Source: Reticulitermes speratus (lineage: Eukaryota; Arthropoda; Insecta; Blattodea; Rhinotermitidae). From it: a stretch of 64,000 nucleotides of DNA. This document shows positions 47,422-56,190 of this stretch, one piece after another. A program made the position numbers and the translations under genes. The DNA is taken from the NCBI GenBank assembly GCA_021186555.1, contig JAJKFL010000011.1:10502001-10566000 (forward strand), read 5' to 3'. Positions within the stretch are counted from its first letter, which is position 1. Every line of letters begins with the position of its first letter. The notes beneath the pieces are model-generated. The model searched no databases. It saw only the letters and a program-made list of their open reading frames with translations, and was not told the origin of the DNA.

Positions 47422-47832
47422 CACATGTGGTGACATGCTGACAGGCAACTTCACACATGTGGTGACATGCGACAGGCAACTTCACACGTGTGGTGACATG
47501 CTGACAGGCAACTTCACACATGTGGTGACATGCTGACAGGCAACTTCACACGTGTGGTGACATGCTGACAGGCAACTTCACACATGTGGTGACATGCTGA
47601 CAGGCAACTTCACACGTGTGGTGACATGCTGACAGACAACTTCACACGTGTGGTGACATGCTGACAGGCAACTTCACACATGTGGTGACATGCTGACAGG
47701 CAACTTCACACATGTGGTGACATGCTGACAGGCAACTTCACACGTGTGGTGACATGCTGACAGGCAACTTCACACATGTGGTGACGTGCTGACAGGCAAC
47801 TTCACACATGTGGTGACATGCTGACAGGCAAC
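47422..47832. repeat. 32-bp minisatellite, 13 copies
   Basis: Unit of 32 bp with GTGGTGACATGCTGACAGGC and AACTTCACAC. Two unit types, CACATGTG and CACGTGTG, alternate irregularly; both create an 8-bp palindrome at the unit junction. One copy lost one T (ATGCGACAGG). Confidence 0.96.
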
Positions 47833-48437
47833 GTCTCTAAATGACTTTATTTTTAAATAAAATTTCACAAAATGGCGAATTTTTCATTTTTCATTTCCTG
47901 ATAATCGCTCATAATCTGTTCGGTTAGGGATGAGAAGCTTGTTATGCTGACGAACATAACTTACTTTAAGCAACACTTGCACGTTAATAGTGTTTGTAAA
48001 TACATGTAGTATAATGTTCTCGGGCGATAAGCTGCACCAAACCTGAGTTAATAAAAAAGGGTTCAGAGACCGGATTTGTCCCGTTATCAGGGTCGATGTG
48101 TATGTGTGTACGTACATACATAATACATACATGCGCACGTACATAAATACATACATACGTACCTACATACATATATATGCAAACCAACATATATATATAT
48201 ATGTGTGTGTTTTTGTGATGGATGTCTTGGTCGGCTTTTAACTGACCTTGACCTATCGGATTGTCTTCGGGGCATGCACCCGTCTGCAATTTAAAATGTC
48301 AAGTACCTGCGATATGTCTTTTTATGTCTACAACGTGTAGGCTTACCTAGAAAATTTTAGCAGAATACATTAGAAGTCAGAATGAGGGAACAGAAATATT
48401 ACATTATTCACTATACATGCCGCATATGATACTATAT
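47833..48437. other. unassigned; CATA/TA/TG simple repeat
   Basis: CATACATA and TATATA/TGTG tracts at about 48100-48210 explain several short open frames. Nothing else recognised. Confidence 0.5.
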
Positions 48438-48740
48438 AAGTAAAGGTAAAGCAATGCCATTACAGGCATGGGCAGGCCCTTAGGGTTCCAGGAGGTTGAG
48501 GCTCCCAGATTTCTAGACAATCGTCAAATGAAGGTCGTAAGTTTGTCAGCCCTACGCACCGGCCGCCTTTACCCCCCAGGCAATATTCCTAGTACTCATT
48601 TCTGTTAGAGGCTCAGTCGATCCCAGGGCTGTAGTGGGGCAGGAAGGATTATGTCAATGAAAATTTCCAATGACACCATCGGGAATCGAACCCGCAACCT
48701 GCCGGCTTGTAGCGTAGTGCCTCAACCAACTAAAACTCAT
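48438..48740 (-). mobile_element. SINE family A
   Basis: Minus-strand near-complete copy with B box GGGTTCGATTCCCG (rc of about 48682-48695) and the 3' end near 48445. Part of the A-box head is degraded. Confidence 0.88.
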
Positions 48741-49002
48741 GACCCTTTTCACAAATTTGGCATAAATATCAATTTTAAGCCAGCGGAATTCAATTCACAT
48801 TATCACATCACATCTGTACAAAATCCAGAGTCCATTCTGTTTAACTTTTAAGGAATATCCACTGAGATTTTCTACTAAAATTTTGTCCTCATTTCTCACC
48901 GCCCTTGTGCGGCCACATTTGTTGCCCATCTAACTAATGTAATCACCCCGAAGACATTAGGTAAGGAATATATTTTATTAAGGTCCTATAATTGCACTGC
49001 TT

Positions 49003-49327
49003 TCTATTCGCCTATTACTTCCTGTTTCCTAAGTGTATCTATTCGCCTATTACTTCCTGTTTCCTAAGTGTATCTATTCGCCTATTACTTCCTGTTTCCT
49101 AAGTGTATCTATTCGCCTATTACTTCCTGTTTCCTAAGTGTATCTATTCGCCTATTACTTCCTGTTTCCTAAGTGTATCTGTTCGCCTATTACTTCCTGT
49201 TTCCTAAGTGTATCTATTCGCCTATTACTTCCTGTTTCCTAAGTGTATCTATTCGCCTATTACTTCCTGTTTCCTAAGTGTATCTATTCGCCTATTACTT
49301 CCTGTTTCCTAAGTGTATCTATTCGCT
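49003..49327. repeat. 35-bp minisatellite, 9 copies
   Basis: Nine near-identical units with CTATTCGCCTATTACTTCC and TGTTTCCTAAGTGTAT plus a partial tenth; one A-to-G change in copy 6. No evident internal dyad, unlike most arrays in this window. Confidence 0.96.
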
Positions 49328-49932
49328 TCAGCACTTTTCTTTCAAACACAATCTAAGCACGGACATGGAACGAGATATTTCGTCTTCTTCTGTCACCTTT
49401 AATATAACATATTAAGGCAAAAAGGCCTTTAATATCCACACAACAAGACGTACTCGTAAACATTAAGAAATACTTGCAGAAGTGAATTATGTAAACTTAC
49501 AAAACACAAGAAATAGGTGCTCAAGGCAATGGTCTTAACCCATTAAACGTACACGAATCTGCTTATAAGCTATTCACATGTTTCACACACAGCAACAGCA
49601 CAATGAAAGAAATTCTTACTTCTTGAGCAAAATTAATCTACGTTCCAAAACATCGCCTCAGCAAAAGTACAACTGAAAACAGGAAACATATACTAACCGT
49701 CTCCATAATTCTTGCCAACTCTAACTTCTTATTTTAAATACTACATTTTACGATTTTACTGAGAGTGTAATTAATATATAGCTACAAATATTCAGATTAT
49801 ACAAAATTTTACATTTATATATTTTAAACCCGATTATTTAATTATTCCTAATATACATATCATGTACGTTATATACTTTATATAACACATATGTAAGGTC
49901 CGAAATCTCTGAACAATATTGCAACTGTATTA
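49328..49932. other. unassigned AT-rich sequence
   Basis: Nothing recognised. Confidence 0.4.
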
Positions 49933-51225
49933 CGTGGGTCGTTCAAATTTAAATGAGAATTTAGTTCCCTTTCGAGCATAAACCAACTTGTATGAACGTG
50001 CTTGCGCTGACAAGTTATGACATCTTTAAATTTGCAACCCGCACTAGTCGGGTCCCTCTCCACCTCAACCATCAGGTGCAATGAAGATGGTAGGGCAAGC
50101 AGTACCCAGCAGTGTTGCGCAGCGTATAATTACAAAATTCATCACGAAAGAAGGAGTCATTCCTTCTGAAATCTTTACCAGGCTTCAAGCACAGTTTGGG
50201 GATAAATGTTTATCACAGCCAAGGGTGTTCAGTTGGGCGAAATCATTTCGAGAAGGACGAGACCGTGTTGAAAATGAACCTCACGCTCGGCGTCCAAGAA
50301 CTTCTGTCAGTCCAGACAACGTTTTGAAAACGGTGAACTTATTCGGGCTAATCGTCGCATAACTGTTCTTGAACTGTCATAGGAAGTAGGAATTAGTGTA
50401 GGGAGTGTTGAAGAAAGTCTGCAAAACGAGTTGAAAGTCAGTAAAGTGAGCGCAAGGTGGGTCCCACGGCTCCTGATACCGGAGCACAGGGAAAGGCGTT
50501 TAGTGGCCGTTACTCAACTTTTACAACGATACGAAAGAGGAGCCGAATTTTTGGACTCAGTTGTGACCTGTGATGAGACCTGGGTCCACTACTTCACTCC
50601 TGAATAAAAAACAGCAAGCAAGCAGTTGAACACACTATATTCCCCACCCCAAAAAAAAAGCGAAAGCAATTTTTTCAGCGGGAATGATCATGGCTACTGT
50701 GTTCTGGGATTCAAAGGGTATCATTCACGTGGATTTTCACACTGGTCAAAAAACCATCAATGTGCAGTACTATTCAATTCTCCTGAATAAAAAAGTGAAG
50801 CCAGCAATCCGCTCAAAGCGAAGAAAAAGGCAGCATTAAGTTTACTCCCTCCAAAACAACGCTCGTCCTCACACTGCGGCTTTAACGATGTCAACTCTAC
50901 TGAAATTGAAGTGGAATGTCCTGCCTCATCCACTGTAGAGTCCAGACTTAGCTCAATCTGATTATCATTTGTTTGGACCAAAGAAGGAGTTTTAAGAGGC
51001 AAGAGATTCCGGAATAATCATGAGGTCATTGCAGCTGTGCAAAGTTGGATACACGAGCAAATGAAAACCTTCTTTCAAACTGGAATTAAGAAGCTTCCAG
51101 AACGTAGGCACAAGTGTATGGCAGTCAACAGGGACTGCACTGAAAAGTAGTGTGTAAAACGTTTCCATTTTGTTGCGAATAAATTTTTTAGAAACGAATT
51201 CTCTTTTAAATTTGAACGTCCAATG
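49933..51225 (+). mobile_element. mariner transposon, inactive
   Basis: A 1293-bp element flanked by TA (49931-49932, 51226-51227). Terminal inverted repeats of about 28-30 bp share CGTTCAAATTTAAA and GAGAATT. Length, TIRs and TA target are typical of the mariner family. The transposase inside is broken. It could only be mobilised in trans, and the inner TIRs show several mismatches. Confidence 0.95.
50081..51150 (+). pseudogene. mariner transposase pseudogene
   Basis: The N-terminal DNA-binding region is open from 50081 to 50362 (QRIITKFITKEGVIPSEIF, then VFSWAKSFREGRDRVEN and ARRPRTSV). A frameshift near 50330, an in-frame TAG near 50380 and further stops (for example after FTPE near 50604 and near 50838) break the catalytic region. 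Of the DD34D triad, the first D is visible in CDETWVHYF; the second is N in NNARPHTA; the third region reads SPDLAQSDYHLFGP in another frame. The protein cannot be active. Not assigned to a mariner subfamily. Confidence 0.93.
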
Positions 51226-51250
51226 TATTTCTTTCTTTTTATATCCTTGG

Positions 51251-51299
51251 GATCGGCCTGATGATGGCTACTAACAGTAGACGAAACACGTAGCTGATT
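51251..51299 (+). ncRNA. hammerhead ribozyme motif with 7-bp stem I
   Basis: Stem I GAUCGGC/GCUGAUU (51251-51257 with 51293-51299, including G-U pairs), box CTGATGA at 51258-51264, extra T, stem II CUAC/GUAG with loop UAACA, GAAA at 51283-51286, mini stem III ACACGT, cleavage predicted after A at 51292. All core positions are canonical apart from the extra T. It lies 25 bp outside the mariner, so it is a separate insertion or the mariner's target. Confidence 0.82.
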
Positions 51300-51956
51300 T
51301 GTTAAATAGTAAAGTTGAGTTTTGACTGACAACACCTGCATTTTGAGTTTCTCGTAAACACACCGGGGATGATTCATATTAAGACTAAGTATGAGCTGCA
51401 TATTTAATGGAACGGAAGTATTGGTGTAAACTGACTGTAGATTTGCCGCATGTTAAGTGGGAACACTCTCTTACTTTGAATGAATAAATTGCGTGATAAG
51501 TAAATTAAATACAAATTTTGAAGAGAGAATGCTTGTCAGGGCCAAACGAGTGCAGAAGTTTAAAGAGACAGCGCTCATGCAACGGGTAAGGATGTTCTTC
51601 ATTAAAAGAGTCGGTAAGCATGCAGTGTCAGACAGCAGTTGTGTTAGTGTCAAGTACAGTTCGTAGTTCACAGCCACAAAGTTTACAGCAGCAAGATATT
51701 AAGTGGAATAATTACTACAGGCGGTGACCTTTGCTTGATCCGAACTGACTGCACAACAGCAAGTTCGTTGTGCCTCCGCCTTCTTAATTCCTTCCCTGAG
51801 CTTCTTATTATACTCCTTGTTCCAACAAAGTCACCCCCGAACCCCCCCCCCCCCTCCGCGTTCGTACCCTTTCTACTATCGTCATCTCTTCGCTAAGCAT
51901 AAGGTTATAATGAACACGCCCACTACTTTTCATAACTAATTTGAGTTCATGGAAAC

Positions 51957-52000
<44 letters not shown>

Positions 52001-52314
52001 GGAACACTTATGAAGTGCAAAGTTTAAGAACTGCACTCAGAGCTGCATATATGCTTGAAAGATTAAAAGACTCTAGTTAACTGATTTCATAATTCTGAAT
52101 TTTACTGTGTGTTAGAAGCGAGTTCCAGAGTAAAACAAAACTGCAAAAAAAATTTCAAGAAGTGTAAAAAGGGTGGGCTCAAAGCAAGGAGGAGAATCCT
52201 GCAACATGTTCAATTTTTCAATGAAAAAATCCGCTGAAGTGTAGACTTATAAGAGAAACTTTCAGGAAAGCTTTGTCTTCTGTGTTAAAATAATTGAGGC
52301 ACTAAGTACAGTGG
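51300..52314. other. unassigned; C-run and TC microsatellite
   Basis: C homopolymer near 51843-51855 and a TC run of about 40 bp at 51961-51999. No gene. Confidence 0.6.
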
Positions 52315-53285
52315 TTAGTGTACAGTGTAAACGTAAGTACAGTAGTTTGGTACAAGTAAATACAGTAATTAGGTAAGTACAAAGTTTAGAGTACAAGTAC
52401 AATTATTAATGTACAACAAGTAGAGTGGTTTGGATACAACTACGTTCAGTGGTTAATGTACAACTAAGTACAGTAATTATGGTACAAGTACAGTGGTTAT
52501 GGTACAAGTACAATGGTTAGTGTACAAGTACAACAGTTAATGTACAAGTAAGTGCAGTGGTTCTGGTACAACTACGTACAATGGTTAATGTACAAGTAAC
52601 TACTGTAGTTAAGAGTACAAGTACAGTGGTTATGTTACAAGTAAATACAGTTGTTAGGGTATAAGTACAATGGCTAGTGTACAAGTACATACAGTGGTTT
52701 GGGTACAATTGCTTACAGTGGTTAGTGTAAATGTAAGTACAGTGGTTAGTGTAGAAGGAAGTACAGTGATTAGTGTCAGGGACGTAGCTGGGGGGGGGGG
52801 GGGGTCGAGTAGTGTGGCAGCCCCAAGCAGCACAATCCCAGGGGCGGCACAATGAATACTTTAAATTTAAAAAAAAATATTTTTTTTCGATCAACTAACT
52901 TTAAAATATTGAGGCAAAATAAAAGGAAATTCAATAAATAATTGTGATTTTTTTAAATTTCGTAATTTCTGTTAGTGGCGGCCACTGTAATTGCTCGCCC
53001 AGGGAGTCAAAAAACCTAGCAATGCCAACGGTTATTGTACTAGTAAGTACAGTGGTTCGTGTACAAGTTTTATGGTTAGTGTACAAGCAATTACAGTGGC
53101 TAGTGTGCAGTTAAGTACACTGGTTAGTGTACAAGTTTTATGGTTAGTGTACAAGTAAGTACAATGGCTAGTGTACAGTTAAGTACACTGGTCAGTGTAC
53201 AAATTTTATGGTTAGTGTATTAGTAAGTACAGTGGCTAGTGTGCAATTAAGTACACTAGTTAGTGTATGAATAAGTACAATTATT
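52315..53285. repeat. degenerate GTACARTGGTTAGT array split by an insertion
   Basis: Two blocks (52315-52767 and about 53029-53285) of irregular 20-25-bp units with AGTACAGTGGTTAGTGTAC and AAGTA. The middle, about 52768-53028, is unrelated: it starts CAGGGACGTAGCTGGG with a G-run, contains GGGGCGGCAC and is AT-rich inside, and looks like a mobile insertion of unknown class. Open frames over the array are artefacts. Confidence 0.85.
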
Positions 53286-53930
53286 ATTATTATTATACAA
53301 TATTAATTATACAAGACTAGTAATTAACGAAAGCCAAGTTGGATACCAATCATTGCTATTAATCTAACAAACAAATTATATGGAGCAGCGAATTTGTCTT
53401 TACACAAACTTCCGTTTCAACCGACCCAGTAATAATTATTGTATAGGCACTACAGACGTGGCAGTGTGCAAACAGTATGCTGTGTAAAGAACGAATCTGC
53501 GGCGAGGCGAAATCAATAAATTTAAAAACATCTTACCATTTTTCTTCCGGAGACAAATTTCTTGTACGTTAGAATAAAAGAATCGCGACTCGTGTGTAAA
53601 TTACGTGCAGAAAGACTTTTGGTGTGACAAAAAAAAATATGTGATGAACTGGCAGTGTAACGGGCTACATTAGAAAGGAAGAAAGAGAAAAGATACAGAG
53701 TTCTTACGTGTATTTAGTAAGCGGTAAAGGAAGACCGTAAAAGCCTACTATAAATCATTTTCCTGAAAGCTAAGTGACACCACAAAAGACATCAGCCAAA
53801 ACGTCCGGCTGGAGCCAAAGTTCGAACTGGGAACTTCTACGACATATTTACGCGCTTTGCGGTTCAACTGATCCGTTCGTTACAAGATATAGTATTTTGT
53901 AATATCCACTACCGATTCAATTAATATTAT
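53286..53930. other. unassigned sequence
   Basis: ATT run at 53281-53296. An AAAGTTCGAACTGGG B-box-like site near 53820 has no tRNA context. Confidence 0.4.
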
Positions 53931-53944
53931 TTAACGGCTATAAC

Positions 53945-54230
53945 TAAGCCGGAAAGTCGCGGGTTCGATTTCCGATGGTATCAATGGAATTTTTTATTGA
54001 CATAATCCTTTAGGTCTCACTATGGCCCTGAGGTCTACTCAGCCTCTAAAGGAAATGATTACCAGGAATATTTCCTTGGGGGGGGGGGGGGTAAAGACGG
54101 CCGGTGCGTATGGCTGACAACCTTACCACCTTCATGTGCCGATTGTCTAGAAATCTGGAAGCCTCAACCTCCTGGAATCCTAAGGGCCTGTCCAGGACTG
54201 TAATGGGATTGCTTTACATTACCTTTGCTT
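53945..54230 (+). mobile_element. SINE family A, 5'-truncated with TSD
   Basis: Begins inside the tRNA-like head (AAGCCGGAAAGTCGCGGGTT), keeps the B box GGGTTCGATTTCC, has a G-run at about 54079-54091 and ends GGGATTGCTTTAC. An imperfect 14-bp TSD, TTAACGRCTATAAC, lies at 53931-53944 and 54231-54244. Confidence 0.9.
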
Positions 54231-54244
54231 TTAACGACTATAAC

Positions 54245-54781
54245 ATATAGACTCTAAATTACGTATAGCATTCCACAGTATTCGGTTTGTCTTTATTGAT
54301 ATATCGCATGTACAAGCAATATATTCCGTGATTCACAACGTACAATCGAAACTGAAAACTGTACCTCTCAATGCGTTACCAATATTCCACTTTGTATCCT
54401 CCATCATGGAAATCCCTCGGAGTTTTGGTGGGACACGTTCTGCTTTGTAGCCACATTAAGCTTACTGGTGCATACATTCTGAATCCTGCACAACGTGTAA
54501 TCCATTACAGAAGTTCGCTATGAGCTTGGCTTTAATCAAACTTGAAGTCGGTATCTTGAAAATTTAATCCTAGCCTTGATGAGGCGACATGATGTTGGAC
54601 AAATATGCTAAGGCACCGGTTTGTTTGCGTTCCGGTGGCTCCGCTTCCTGGCCGGAAATGAAGCCAGACACGTGTTATTACAGACATTGCCTGCAGTATT
54701 CACAACGTCCGATCAGGGGGAAACGGGCAAACAGATTTATTACTTTTATACTGTTCACACCGCGCTCTGTCGCGAATCAAC
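54245..54781. other. unassigned sequence
   Basis: Nothing recognised. Confidence 0.4.
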
Positions 54782-54985
54782 TCACACAGCACTAAGCCTA
54801 ACACAATGGACACAATTATTTTCAGATATTCTATATTACAATACCTGTAAACCAATCCAACATGTTTCGATCCCTCATGGGATCATCATCAGGGATTCGT
54901 ATAAAAGTAAGATTACATTGCTAGATCTCTTTTGCCTGTTTTGCAGTCTTAATAGTATGCATTTGTTGGGCTGAGTGCTGTGTGA
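54782..54985. mobile_element. short element with inverted ends and a hammerhead
   Basis: Ends are inverted: TCACACAGCACTAAGCC at 54782 pairs with GGGCTGAGTGCTGTGTGA ending at 54985, about 27 bp with a few mismatches. The right end contains GCATTTGTTGGG, close to the terminal GTGCATTTGTTGGT of the 40248 element. A minus-strand hammerhead lies in the middle. No TSD confirmed. Confidence 0.65.
54854..54898 (-). ncRNA. hammerhead ribozyme motif (type I, GUU site)
   Basis: Minus strand: stem I AAUCC/GGAUU, box CTGATGA (rc of 54886-54892), extra U, 6-bp stem II GAUCCC/GGGAUC with a 4-nt loop, GAAA, stem III ACATGT, cleavage site GUU. Both stems differ from every other copy in the window yet pair fully. 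Confidence 0.85.
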
Positions 54986-55252
54986 TTAAATTGTATCACC
55001 TAGCAGGCCGATGCAGAGATAACATGCCGAGAAAGTGTACTGGAGTTGTAACACTTGTGGTTTTATTTGGGACGTTGCCGGTTCGAAACTCGGCCTGGAC
55101 ACATAGTACCCTTTCCAAGGTTTTCCTGGTTTCCTCAGTTCCTTCAGGTAAAACTTGCTCAGATCAGGCCACGATCACCGCATTTCACACTTTTCTCAAA
55201 TCACTCTTCACCAGTCGACGCTGCAAAGTCTGACGTAAGTATAGTTAGAAAC

Positions 55253-55480
55253 GGGAACCAGTATAGCGTAGTCAGTATAGTGACTAGGCTTTAGTCTGCA
55301 CGATCCGAGGTTCGTAGCCCGGCAGAGGCAAGAGATTTATCTCGTCTCCAAAGTGTCCAGACCGGATCTGCGGCCCACCCAGCTCCTATTCAATGGGTAT
55401 TCGAGGTTCTTTCGGCGGGGTAAAGCAGACTGGGAGAGAGGCTGACAACTCATCTCATTCTAGGCATAGTTTCACTCCCC
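55253..55480 (+). mobile_element. SINE family C
   Basis: Plus-strand copy: A-box region TATAGCGTAGTCAG, B box GAGGTTCGTAGCCC, body with CAGACCGG, GGGTATTCGAGG and GGCGGGGTAAAG. Diverged from 8590-8864. Confidence 0.75.
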
Positions 55481-55509
55481 TGTACATGGACAATCCGTGA
55501 CTTCAGGCT

Positions 55510-55635
55510 TCCGCCGCGATGTTGATGAGAATCCGCGCTCTTCTGGAATATTAAGCAACGTCGAGTGGTAATACTTTACCGACGTTTCGGGACAACGTAT
55601 CGGTCCCATCTTCAAGGGTCAAGAAGTACAAGAAG
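55510..55635 (-). mobile_element. GUCCCGAAACGUC-family element arm
   Basis: Minus strand reads GACCCTTGAAGATGGGACCG and GTCCCGAAACGTCGGTAAAG; flanks with GATGTTGATGAGAATCCGCG extend the similarity to 15979-16180. Stem II GGGAC/GUCCC is perfect, but the first core base is U instead of C. Confidence 0.7.
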
Positions 55636-55980
55636 AAAAGAAACCCGATAACCAACCAAAGTGCTAACTAAGGGCGGAGACTTGCGCGGAGCGCAAGTCG
55701 ACGTCCCTTGATCTGTTTAGCCATACCTGCGTTTTACCGCATTGCTGGACTCAATAACAGACTCTTAATTCTGAACTGGGGATTTTGCTTACGCTAACAA
55801 ATTTAGGGTCTCGATTAAGTCGGGACCAGGCATACCAAAAGCTAAAGCTCTAAGAGCGTATACTTTTCCCAAGTGGGGGGAATACTTTGGTTGGGTGGCT
55901 CTCTGGGATTTGAACCCAGAGTGGCATTTTCACAAATAATTTCACAAAAATTCAAAACCTACAAACGAATAATTTAGTCC
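55636..55980. other. unassigned; B-box-like site
   Basis: GGGTTCAAATCCC on the minus strand at about 55905-55918 could be a SINE head relic; no A box was found. Confidence 0.35.
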
Positions 55981-56190
55981 TACCGGGGGGTGGGGGGTGC
56001 GGGCCGTGCCCCGGCTTTGTGTTATACCCTGGCATTCACCTTACAACTGAGGAAAATCACGGAAAACCTCAGTCAGGGTATTCGGAGTGCGCCTAATTTT
56101 AGGTGCAGTGTCTGTTGGCCACTAAGGGCCTCGACACATTCACTGACCCATCCCCGTAGCTTGCGCTAGACGGACTGGGTCAGCCCTCGG

